Source: Bacteroidota bacterium (GTDB lineage Bacteria; Bacteroidota; Bacteroidia; Chitinophagales; Chitinophagaceae). Taken from it: 12,022 bases of DNA. Location: the NCBI GenBank assembly GCA_023429365.1, contig JAEYVW010000396.1, positions 1-12,022 on the forward strand. The letters run 5' to 3'. A program made the translations under genes and the position numbers. Below the pieces are notes generated by a model that saw only the letters and a program-made list of their open reading frames with translations, did no database searches and had not been told where the DNA came from. Shown here piece after piece: positions 6,245 to 12,022 of this stretch (positions are counted from its first letter, which is position 1; the number at the start of each line of letters is the position of its first letter).

Positions 6245-7027
6245 ATGACTATACAATTCCATAAATACCAGGGCACCGGAAACGATTTCGTTATTGTCGA
6301 TAATCGTGACAACCGCTATTCCCAACTTCGCACCCACGAGATCCATGAATTGTGTGACCGGCGGAGAGGAATTGGCGCGGATGGATTCATGATGCTGAAT
6401 CAGAAGCCCGGCTACGATTTTGAAATGAAATATTACAACTCCGACGGCCGAGAAGGAAGCATGTGTGGTAATGGAGGGCGTTGTATTGTTAAATTCGCGT
6501 ACCAGCTCGGCATACATCGAAATGAGTATAAATTCCTGGCTGTGGATGGGCCACACGAAGCCGAGATCGATACTGACGGCATCGTCTCGCTAAAAATGAA
6601 AGATGTAGATAAGGTACAAAAGCTCCGCGGTGACTTTGTACTGGACACCGGTTCGCCGCACTATGTGAAGATCGTCAACGATGTTATGGAAACTGATGTT
6701 TATAAAAAAGGTCGTGATATCCGCTATAGTAAAGACTATGAACAGGAAGGTATCAATGTAAATTTTGTAGAGCACGCGGGCGATGACAAGATCATTGTCC
6801 GCACCTATGAACGTGGTGTGGAAGACGAGACGTATTCCTGTGGAACCGGCGTCACGGCTGCCGCACTGGTATGTTATCACAATGAAAATGGTTTCAATGA
6901 TGTGGAGGTCAAAACGCTTGGAGGTAGTCTTACCATAGAATTCGATCGCAACGAGGATGGAAGTTATAGCAATATTTGGTTGTGCGGCCCGGCGGAGAAG
7001 GTGTTTGAGGGAGTGATTGAAGTGTGA
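6245..7027 (+). CDS. dapF: Diaminopimelate epimerase
   Basis: A 260-residue cytoplasmic enzyme that interconverts LL- and meso-diaminopimelate, the last step before lysine and the source of the peptidoglycan cross-linking residue. Both catalytic cysteines are present in their motifs: Cys74 in SMCGNGGRC (72-80) and Cys199 in SCGTG (198-202). Other family landmarks are KYQGTGNDF near the N-terminus, GIGADG (42-47), NSDG (65-68) and the C-terminal GGSLTIEF. Length is within the family range (about 255-280). ATG at 6245 begins 2 nt after the right inverted repeat of the cassette, so its native leader is absent. Expression must come from readthrough from the phosphorylase promoter or from a promoter inside the cassette; I could not identify one there. 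Confidence 0.96.
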   Translation: MTIQFHKYQGTGNDFVIVDNRDNRYSQLRTHEIHELCDRRRGIGADGFMMLNQKPGYDFEMKYYNSDGREGSMCGNGGRCIVKFAYQLGIHRNEYKFLAVDGPHEAEIDTDGIVSLKMKDVDKVQKLRGDFVLDTGSPHYVKIVNDVMETDVYKKGRDIRYSKDYEQEGINVNFVEHAGDDKIIVRTYERGVEDETYSCGTGVTAAALVCYHNENGFNDVEVKTLGGSLTIEFDRNEDGSYSNIWLCGPAEKVFEGVIEV

Positions 7028-7124
7028 TTGGAAACCGGTGGCTGTCGTGTAAGGAATTAGGAACCCTTGAGCATATAGTTAAAGGCTAGCGATTCACTAA
7101 ACTTGCCAACCTGTAAACAGGCTT

Positions 7125-8063
7125 ATGATACAATATTTCAAAAATATCGACCAGAAAACGGTAGAAATCGACAAACCTGAAACAGGAACATGGGTAAACG
7201 TGCTGCCGCCACTCAAACAGGAAGAGTTCAATGAACTCTCCGAACAGCTCGAAATACCGCTCGACTTCCTGACCGACTCCCTGGATATTGATGAACGTAG
7301 CCGGTTTGAAAGGGAAGGGAATGTCCGTCTTATTGTGATCAAGACGCCTACAGAGAATAATTCTTTTAACGAGAGTGACGCTTACTATATTACCATACCC
7401 ATATGTATCATTCTCACCCACCACCATACTGTAACTGTTAATTCATTCGAGAATTCAACGATCAAGAAATTCCTGAACACTTTCCAAAACCGTGATTCAG
7501 ACAAAAGAAATATGCTCGTTCTGAAAGTATTTGAAAAAGTCGTTCAAAACTTTCTTGAGCACCTTAAGGAGATCAACCAGCGAAGAAATATATTGGAGCA
7601 AAGACTTTATTCAGCCAACAAAAATGAACACTTGCTTCAATTGATGCGGATACAGAAAAGTCTCACCTATTTTGTTACTGCGCTTCGCTCTAATGAACTG
7701 CTTCTTCTTAAACTGGAAAGAACGAATTTCCTGTCGCTGAGTGAAGATGAAAAAGAGTTCCTGGCCGACCTGGTTGTAGACAATTCGCAGGCGCTTGAGA
7801 TGGCTAACATCTATGCCAATATCCTGGGCAGTACCCTGGATGCTTTTGCGAGTATCATCGCCAACAACCAGAACGAGGTGCTGAAACGGCTTTCTGTGAT
7901 AACGATCGTACTCACTTTCCCTGTATTGATTGCAAGCATTTTCGGGATGAATGTGCCAAACGGGTTTGAAAGTTCGCCTTACGCCTTCTATATCGTCGTT
8001 TTTGTATCGCTGATCATTTCTCTCATAATCGGCTGGTTGTTTCTACGTAAGAAAATTTATTAG
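7125..8063 (+). CDS. corA: CorA-type magnesium/cobalt transporter
   Basis: A 312-residue CorA family protein. The N-terminal part (1 to about 235) is the cytoplasmic funnel, ending in a long helical section (VFEKVVQNFLEHLKEINQRR and onward) that leads into the pore helix. Two transmembrane helices lie at about 254-273 (ITIVLTFPVLIASIF) and 288-308 (FYIVVFVSLIISLIIGWLFL). The signature GMN motif is at residues 274-276, between the helices, and the protein ends in the basic RKKIY. CorA works as an inner-membrane homopentamer passing Mg2+ (also Co2+/Ni2+). A zinc exporter of the ZntB branch is less likely, but cation preference cannot be read from the sequence. A 97-bp gap separates it from dapF. 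The Nudix gene follows after 4 nt and is probably co-transcribed. Confidence 0.92.
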   Translation: MIQYFKNIDQKTVEIDKPETGTWVNVLPPLKQEEFNELSEQLEIPLDFLTDSLDIDERSRFEREGNVRLIVIKTPTENNSFNESDAYYITIPICIILTHHHTVTVNSFENSTIKKFLNTFQNRDSDKRNMLVLKVFEKVVQNFLEHLKEINQRRNILEQRLYSANKNEHLLQLMRIQKSLTYFVTALRSNELLLLKLERTNFLSLSEDEKEFLADLVVDNSQALEMANIYANILGSTLDAFASIIANNQNEVLKRLSVITIVLTFPVLIASIFGMNVPNGFESSPYAFYIVVFVSLIISLIIGWLFLRKKIY

Positions 8064-8067
8064 CATT

Positions 8068-8532
8068 ATGTCGCATTTTAATATTCGCGTGTACGGGATA
8101 CTGATCGATGAAAACAAAAATGTGCTGGTGAGTGATGAATATATCCGGGGACAGTATTATACTAAATTTCCCGGTGGCGGGCTGGAATTTGGAGAAGGTA
8201 CCCGCGATTGCCTGCGGCGTGAATTCATGGAGGAAATGGGACTGGCGGTGGAAGTCGGCGATCATCTTTATACTACGGATTTCTTCCAACTATCCGCGTT
8301 TAACCCGGGTCACCAGATTATTTCCATTTACTATCTCACCAGGGCTGTTGAAGAAATAAAAGCGCCACTTCGTGATAAAATCTTTGATTTTGATGAAAAA
8401 CAACTCGCCATCTATCGGGACACCGGCGAAACTGAAACCTTTCGCTTTGTAAACTGGAATGATTTTTCGCCTGATAGCGTTACTTTACCAATTGACAAGG
8501 TTGTTTCAAAGATCCTGAAAGAGAGATTCTAG
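8068..8532 (+). CDS. Nudix hydrolase
   Basis: A 154-residue protein with a complete Nudix box, G-x5-E-x7-REF-x-EE-x-GL, at residues 37-59. The glutamates E52, E55 and E56 that bind the catalytic metal are all present. These enzymes cleave nucleoside diphosphates linked to another group (X), often to clear oxidised or regulatory nucleotides. The substrate cannot be told from the box, and no substrate-specific motif outside it is recognised. It begins with ATG 4 nt after the corA stop, suggesting one transcript and possibly translational coupling. A link between corA and this enzyme beyond shared need for Mg2+ is speculative. Confidence 0.93.
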   Translation: MSHFNIRVYGILIDENKNVLVSDEYIRGQYYTKFPGGGLEFGEGTRDCLRREFMEEMGLAVEVGDHLYTTDFFQLSAFNPGHQIISIYYLTRAVEEIKAPLRDKIFDFDEKQLAIYRDTGETETFRFVNWNDFSPDSVTLPIDKVVSKILKERF

Positions 8533-8545
8533 ATTAATAAATTGC

Positions 8546-8568
8546 CGGGATCCCGATAGCCATCGGGA
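8546..8568. repeat. Overlapping palindromes between convergent genes
   Basis: The palindrome CGGGATCCCG (8546-8555) overlaps a 7-bp hairpin TCCCGAT-AGCC-ATCGGGA (8551-8568). The second is the dispersed intergenic element built on CCCGAT/ATCGGG that is frequent in Bacteroidota genomes. There is no T run on either side, so it is not a classical intrinsic terminator, although it lies where both the Nudix and cbpM transcripts must end. Confidence 0.7.
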
Positions 8569-8626
8569 CGGTGAGAAAGGAAGATTAGATGTATCTATCT
8601 ACTCCGGACTACCGGCTGCATCCGCG

Positions 8627-8668
8627 CGTCAGACGGGGACGTCAGACGCTATTTCCCGACTCCCGACT
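8627..8668. repeat. Short GC-rich direct repeats running into the cbpM 3' end
   Basis: CGTCAGACG occurs at 8627-8635 and again at 8640-8648 (13-bp period). The heptamer CCCGACT follows twice in tandem at 8655-8668. The tandem heptamers lie inside the coding end of cbpM and encode part of its last residues (ESGVGK). Similar low-complexity blocks occur between genes in related genomes. Confidence 0.6.
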
Positions 8669-8939
8669 CTCTCCTCAACCTCTCCATCTCCTCCTCCATC
8701 CGTTTCATTTGTTCAAGCAGGTGATGTATCGCTTCCAGTCCTTCGATGTTTATATCCAGTTCGTAGTGCAGCCTTACCCATTTCTCGAGATAGGGCAATT
8801 GGTCCTCACTGATGTAGACATGCTCATCAAAGGTCGTGATCTGGACCAGCCCTGACTCAGAAAGGGAATATAAAAATGACAACTCCACATTATGTGAAAC
8901 GCAAAAATCATGTGCCGCTATCATTTCATTTTTATCCAT
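8649..8939 (-). CDS. cbpM: Chaperone modulator CbpM
   Basis: A 96-residue protein of the CbpM family, small MerR-like helix-turn-helix proteins that bind the J-domain of CbpA and inhibit its co-chaperone and DNA-binding activity. It shows the family layout: an N-terminal recognition segment (HDFCVSHNVELSFLYSLSE), a hairpin (GLVQITTFDEHVYISEDQL), the conserved LEKWVRLHYELDINIEGLEAI split across about residues 51-70, and a C-terminal coiled coil (HHLLEQMKRMEEEMERLRR). The assignment is strengthened by position: ATG is 3 nt after the cbpA stop. The last residues, ESGVGK, come from the CCCGACT tandem repeats, so the native C-terminus may have been extended or replaced. cbpM orthologues are about 100 residues long. 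Confidence 0.88.
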   Translation of the reverse strand: MDKNEMIAAHDFCVSHNVELSFLYSLSESGLVQITTFDEHVYISEDQLPYLEKWVRLHYELDINIEGLEAIHHLLEQMKRMEEEMERLRRESGVGK

Positions 8940-8942
8940 GAT

Positions 8943-9824
8943 TTATTTTTTTTGCGACAGTTTTGATAGTTCCGAAAACAATTCTTTTTCCTTTTCACTA
9001 AGATCTGTGGGTATATTCACATGAAAGCTGACATAAAGGTCACCAAACTGATTGGGCTCTTTGTATACCGGGAACCCTTTGTCTTTTAATCTTACTCTTT
9101 CTCCGTTTTGTGTACCTGCTGCAACTTTCAGTTTCACTTTACCGCTAAGTGTATCTACGATCACATCCCCACCCAGTACGGCAGTATAAAGGTCAATGTT
9201 CTTAGTGATGTAAAGATTGTCACCCGCCCGTTTGAAAGACGGGTCGTCCACGATATTGAAAGTAATATAGAGGTCACCGGCCGGACCGCCATTCGCACCG
9301 GGACCACCATAACCTTTAAGTTTTATTACCTGTCCGTCTTCTACACCTGCTGGAATGGTGATACGGATCTTTTTACCATTTACAGTAAGCGTTTGCTGGT
9401 GGGTAGTATAGGCATCCCTCAATTGCAACTGCAACATGGCCTGGTGATCCTGTCCCCGAAACCTGGTTTGTCTTCTTCGGCTTCCGCCACCAAACAGGGA
9501 TTCAAAAAAATCTGAAAATACTTCCTCTTTCACATCACCATAAAAATCCTGCTGTCCACTTCTTCTTTGCGATTGCCGGGCTTGTTCGGATTGCTCCGCA
9601 TGTTGCCAGTCCTTACCATACTGGTCATACTTTTTCCTTTTCTCCGGATCGCTCAATACCTCGTTGGCTTCGTTGACCTGCTGAAATTTCTTATGAGCTT
9701 CCTTGTCACTGGGGTTGAGGTCAGGGTGCAGTTTGCGTGCCAGCTTGCGATAAGCCTTTTTGATATCTTCCTGCGACGCATTTTTATCAACTCCTAAAAT
9801 CTGATAGTAGTCCACGAAATCCAT
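8943..9824 (-). CDS. cbpA: CbpA-type J-domain co-chaperone (class B DnaJ homologue)
   Basis: A 293-residue protein. The J-domain spans residues about 4-70 with the HPD motif at 33-35 ([10 protein letters not shown]) that stimulates the DnaK ATPase. A linker rich in Q, R and S follows, then a short Phe/Gly stretch ([17 protein letters not shown]). Two beta-sandwich substrate-binding domains come next ([16 protein letters not shown]... and [20 protein letters not shown]...), and a C-terminal helix [15 protein letters not shown] ends the protein. There is no CxxCxGxG zinc finger, which separates it from true DnaJ. Length is close to E. coli CbpA (306). ATG at 9822-9824 is taken as the start; an in-frame TTG at 9828-9830 would add two residues. 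The upstream gene ends 2 nt before the ATG, and cbpM follows after 3 nt, so all three are one transcription unit. Confidence 0.92.
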   Translation of the reverse strand: MDFVDYYQILGVDKNASQEDIKKAYRKLARKLHPDLNPSDKEAHKKFQQVNEANEVLSDPEKRKKYDQYGKDWQHAEQSEQARQSQRRSGQQDFYGDVKEEVFSDFFESLFGGGSRRRQTRFRGQDHQAMLQLQLRDAYTTHQQTLTVNGKKIRITIPAGVEDGQVIKLKGYGGPGANGGPAGDLYITFNIVDDPSFKRAGDNLYITKNIDLYTAVLGGDVIVDTLSGKVKLKVAAGTQNGERVRLKDKGFPVYKEPNQFGDLYVSFHVNIPTDLSEKEKELFSELSKLSQKK

Positions 9825-9826
9825 AA

Positions 9827-10420
9827 TCAATCCAGTTTTTTAACCCTGATATCCTTCCACCTTACCTTAATACCTCCTCCGTCATGTATTTGCAAAGCTA
9901 TAAAACCTTCCCCCTTTCCGATCTTCTCGTCTTTCAGGGTTATCATCTGGTGGCCATTAAGCCAGGTCGTGATCTCATCGTTAACCACCCTGATCTTTAG
10001 CTTATTCCACTTGCCTGCTTTCAAATGTTTTTCGTCCTCGGGTTTAGGCTTGATCAACCAGCCGCGGCCATAGGATTCATAAATCCCACCGGTATGATGT
10101 CCTTCGGGTGCAACTTCCATCTGCCAGCCACTGATCTTTACACCTTCGATGGAAGAGCGAACAAACACACCACTGTTTCCATTGGCCTCTTGCCTGAATC
10201 GCAGGGTAAGTTCAAAGTTTTTGTAAGCCTGGTTGGTGGACAAATAACCATAACCCTTATCGGGTCCGCTTTCACAAACCAGTTCACCTTTTTTTACATA
10301 CCATTTTTCGGTACCATGAATGGTCCAGCCATTAAGATCCTTGCCATTAAAAATTTTTTCCTGGGCGGGTAACAGGGATACTGTACAAACAGCTACGACA
10401 AGCAAAACAAGATTTTTCAC
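9827..10420 (-). CDS. Secreted 3-keto-disaccharide hydrolase domain protein (DUF1080)
   Basis: A 197-residue protein made of a signal peptide ([19 protein letters not shown], cleavage probably after Ala19) and one DUF1080 domain. The domain opens with [14 protein letters not shown] and includes [10 protein letters not shown], the [10 protein letters not shown] segment, [19 protein letters not shown] and the closing [20 protein letters not shown]. This concanavalin-like beta-sandwich is common in Bacteroidota and Planctomycetota, and some members hydrolyse 3-keto-glycosides. With only one domain and no lipobox, the protein should be periplasmic or secreted. It starts with GTG at 10418-10420: the ATG two bases upstream is out of frame, and the signal peptide begins exactly at the GTG. 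It ends 2 nt before cbpA, an odd pairing of a secreted sugar-active protein with a cytoplasmic chaperone pair. The substrate is unknown. Confidence 0.87.
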   Translation of the reverse strand: MKNLVLLVVAVCTVSLLPAQEKIFNGKDLNGWTIHGTEKWYVKKGELVCESGPDKGYGYLSTNQAYKNFELTLRFRQEANGNSGVFVRSSIEGVKISGWQMEVAPEGHHTGGIYESYGRGWLIKPKPEDEKHLKAGKWNKLKIRVVNDEITTWLNGHQMITLKDEKIGKGEGFIALQIHDGGGIKVRWKDIRVKKLD

Positions 10421-10583
10421 ATGTAATAATTTGCTGGTAAGTTAGGAAAAATAAATAAGGGGAAATCGAACCTCTGTTGTATCAAATGAGACTCAATAAT
10501 AAACCCGGGGATTAGTAATGCCCATAGTTCAAAACAACCGGTAATGTGTTTTTATGACGCTGTAGATGTAAAAATATGATACT

Positions 10584-11897
10584 CTATTCAGCAACCACTT
10601 CACCCTCCAGATCGTAATCATATGCCTTTGTGATCCTGACATGCACGAATTCGCCCGGAGTTAATTTTTTTGAAGAATGGATCACCACTTCGTTGTCTAC
10701 TTCGACGCTGTCGAATTCGGTGCGGCCCAGGTAGCGGCCGGCTTCCTTTTTGTCTACAAGTGTTTTGAATACTTTACCAAGTTTGGCCTGGTTTAGTTCG
10801 TAGGATATTTCCTGCTGCGTTTCCATGATATCCTGCGCTCTTCTCTCTTTTTCCTCCTGCGGAATATCGTCTGTCAAACCGAAGGCTGAAGTTCCTTCCT
10901 CATGTGAATAGGTAAAAATGCCAACGCGGTCAAAGCGTTGCCGCTCGAGAAAACCCTTTAATTCCTCCACATCATCCAGGGTCTCTCCGGGGAAACCTGT
11001 AATCAGTGTAGTGCGCAGGCAAATGCCCGGCACACGCTCGCGAATAGCAGCTGTAAGCTCTTCCATTTCCTCACGGGTAATCTGCCGCTTCATAGCCTTA
11101 AGCATATTGTTGGCCGCATGTTGCAGCGGCATGTCGAGGTAGTTGCAAATATTGTCTCTTTCCCGCATGGCATCGAGTATTTCCAGGGGGAACTTAGATG
11201 GATAAGCATAATGCAAGCGGATCCACTCCAGTCCCTGTATATCCGACAGGCGGCGAAGGAGGTCGGGCAACATTCTCTTTTTATAAATATCCAGGCCGTA
11301 ATAAGTAAGTTCCTGCGCAATCAACATAATTTCCTTTACACCTTTTCTTACCAGGCCTTCTGCTTCTTTTACCAGTTCCTCAATCGGTTTGCTGATATGT
11401 TGTCCACGCATCAACGGTATAGCACAAAATGAACAGGTACGATTGCAGCCTTCAGAAATTTTCATGTACGCGTAATGCTGCGGCGTAGCAAGGAGTCGTT
11501 CACCTACTAATTCCGTTTTATAATCCGCTTCAAATTTTTTCAAAATCAGGGGCAGCTCCATCGTGCCGAAGTAAGCGTCCACTTCGGGTATTTCTGCTTC
11601 CAGGTTATTGCGATAGCGCTCGCTCAGGCAACCTGTCACATACACTTTATCGAGTTTACCTTTTCGTTTAAGCTCCACCTGGTCGAGGATGGTATTGATA
11701 CTCTCTTCCTTGGCTTTGTCGATAAACCCACATGTATTCACGACCACAATATTATGGTCGAGCTTATTATTTTCATGCACCACATCAATTTCATTAGCCC
11801 TGAGTTGCCCGCTAAGCACTTCGCTGTCCACCATATTCTTGCTGCAACCCAGCGTAATGATATTGACTTTATCTTTTTTTAATGTCCTTGTTTTCAT
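10584..11897 (-). CDS. rimO: Ribosomal protein S12 methylthiotransferase RimO
   Basis: A 437-residue radical SAM enzyme that adds a methylthio group to the conserved aspartate of ribosomal protein S12. Cys18 (GCSKNMVDSE), Cys56 (NTCGFI) and Cys90 (GCLSERY) of the N-terminal UPF0004 domain hold the auxiliary iron-sulfur cluster. Cys151, Cys155 and Cys158 in the C-x3-C-x2-C motif (GCNRTCSFCAIP) hold the SAM cluster. MRGQHISKPIEEL after the motif and LITGFPGET further on match RimO rather than the tRNA-modifying MiaB, which supports the symbol. The C-terminal TRAM-type domain (about 375-437) binds the substrate. The ATG overlaps the ftsY stop as ATGA, so the two genes are translationally coupled. 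No clear terminator follows the stop at 10584. Confidence 0.95.
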   Translation of the reverse strand: MKTRTLKKDKVNIITLGCSKNMVDSEVLSGQLRANEIDVVHENNKLDHNIVVVNTCGFIDKAKEESINTILDQVELKRKGKLDKVYVTGCLSERYRNNLEAEIPEVDAYFGTMELPLILKKFEADYKTELVGERLLATPQHYAYMKISEGCNRTCSFCAIPLMRGQHISKPIEELVKEAEGLVRKGVKEIMLIAQELTYYGLDIYKKRMLPDLLRRLSDIQGLEWIRLHYAYPSKFPLEILDAMRERDNICNYLDMPLQHAANNMLKAMKRQITREEMEELTAAIRERVPGICLRTTLITGFPGETLDDVEELKGFLERQRFDRVGIFTYSHEEGTSAFGLTDDIPQEEKERRAQDIMETQQEISYELNQAKLGKVFKTLVDKKEAGRYLGRTEFDSVEVDNEVVIHSSKKLTPGEFVHVRITKAYDYDLEGEVVAE

Positions 11898-12022
11898 GAT
11901 GCGTCTTTCCTTTCCAGGTTAAACAGGCTATCCACAAACTCGTGTTTATCAAAAACCAGCAGGTCTTCCATTTTCTCGCCTACTCCTATAAATTTGACGG
12001 GTATTTTGAATTGATTAGCGAT
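11894..12022 (-). CDS. ftsY: Signal recognition particle receptor FtsY (C-terminal fragment)
   Basis: Only the last 42 codons are in the window; the gene runs out past 12022. The fragment reads IPVKFIGVGEKMEDLLVFDK followed by HEFVDSLF, the highly conserved end of the SRP-type GTPase domain of FtsY (the GVGE..DL..F....F...LF pattern). Family role: membrane receptor that docks the signal recognition particle and ribosome for co-translational insertion. The Ffh paralogue ends differently, with an M domain after this motif, whereas here the protein stops 10 residues after SLF, which favours FtsY. The TGA stop (11894-11896) overlaps the rimO start by 4 nt. Confidence 0.93.
   Translation of the reverse strand: MANQFKIPVKFIGVGEKMEDLLVFDKHEFVDSLFNLERKDAS

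Noticed and set aside
8541..8670. CRISPR array
   Set aside because: There are only two or three very short repeats with 4-bp or no spacers; no repeat-spacer pattern.
1..10420. A polysaccharide utilisation locus joining the SusC/SusD pair with the DUF1080 protein
   Set aside because: They are on opposite strands, about 6 kb apart, and separated by a strong terminator and housekeeping genes. Nothing supports a shared locus.

Overview
The window looks like a chromosomal piece of a Bacteroidota genome, most likely a Chitinophagaceae-type soil or freshwater lineage. The pointers are a SusC/SusD pair, a match to the Bacteroidota promoter (TTTG, 20 nt, TAnnTTTG), almost no Shine-Dalgarno sequences, A-rich leaders, and the palindrome built on CCCGAT/ATCGGG that is common between genes in this phylum. 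The family placement is inference; the phylum is secure.

Layout. Positions 1-3671 hold the end of a SusC-type TonB-dependent transporter and its SusD lipoprotein partner, closed by a strong bidirectional terminator. On the minus strand follow a small one-helix membrane protein, an intergenic stretch of about 200 bp rich in inverted repeats, a short ribosome hibernation factor (hpf) and tRNA-Cys(GCA). From 4821 the plus strand carries a promoter, a uridine-phosphorylase-like enzyme, an IR-bounded cassette with a broken four-helix-bundle (23S rRNA IVP/Avd-type) gene, dapF, a CorA transporter and a Nudix hydrolase. After a palindrome and short repeats at 8546-8668, the rest is on the minus strand. 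In transcription order it is the end of ftsY overlapping rimO, then a secreted 3-keto-disaccharide-hydrolase-domain protein, a CbpA-type J-domain co-chaperone and its modulator CbpM.

How the genes work together. SusC and SusD form one outer-membrane nutrient importer of unknown substrate. CbpA and CbpM form a DnaK co-chaperone and its regulator, packed behind the secreted protein with gaps of 2-3 nt. FtsY and RimO share a 4-nt overlap. corA and the Nudix gene are 4 nt apart. The rest is ordinary housekeeping: translation dormancy, nucleoside salvage, and lysine/peptidoglycan precursor synthesis.

The most unusual object is the cassette at 5773-6242. It is AT-rich (about 31% GC in its coding part, against about 50% in neighbouring dapF), bounded by a perfect 11-bp inverted repeat with G-rich continuations, and fills the whole gap between the udp stop codon and the dapF start codon. 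Its gene shows a one-base frameshift, so it looks like a decaying copy of a small dispersed element.
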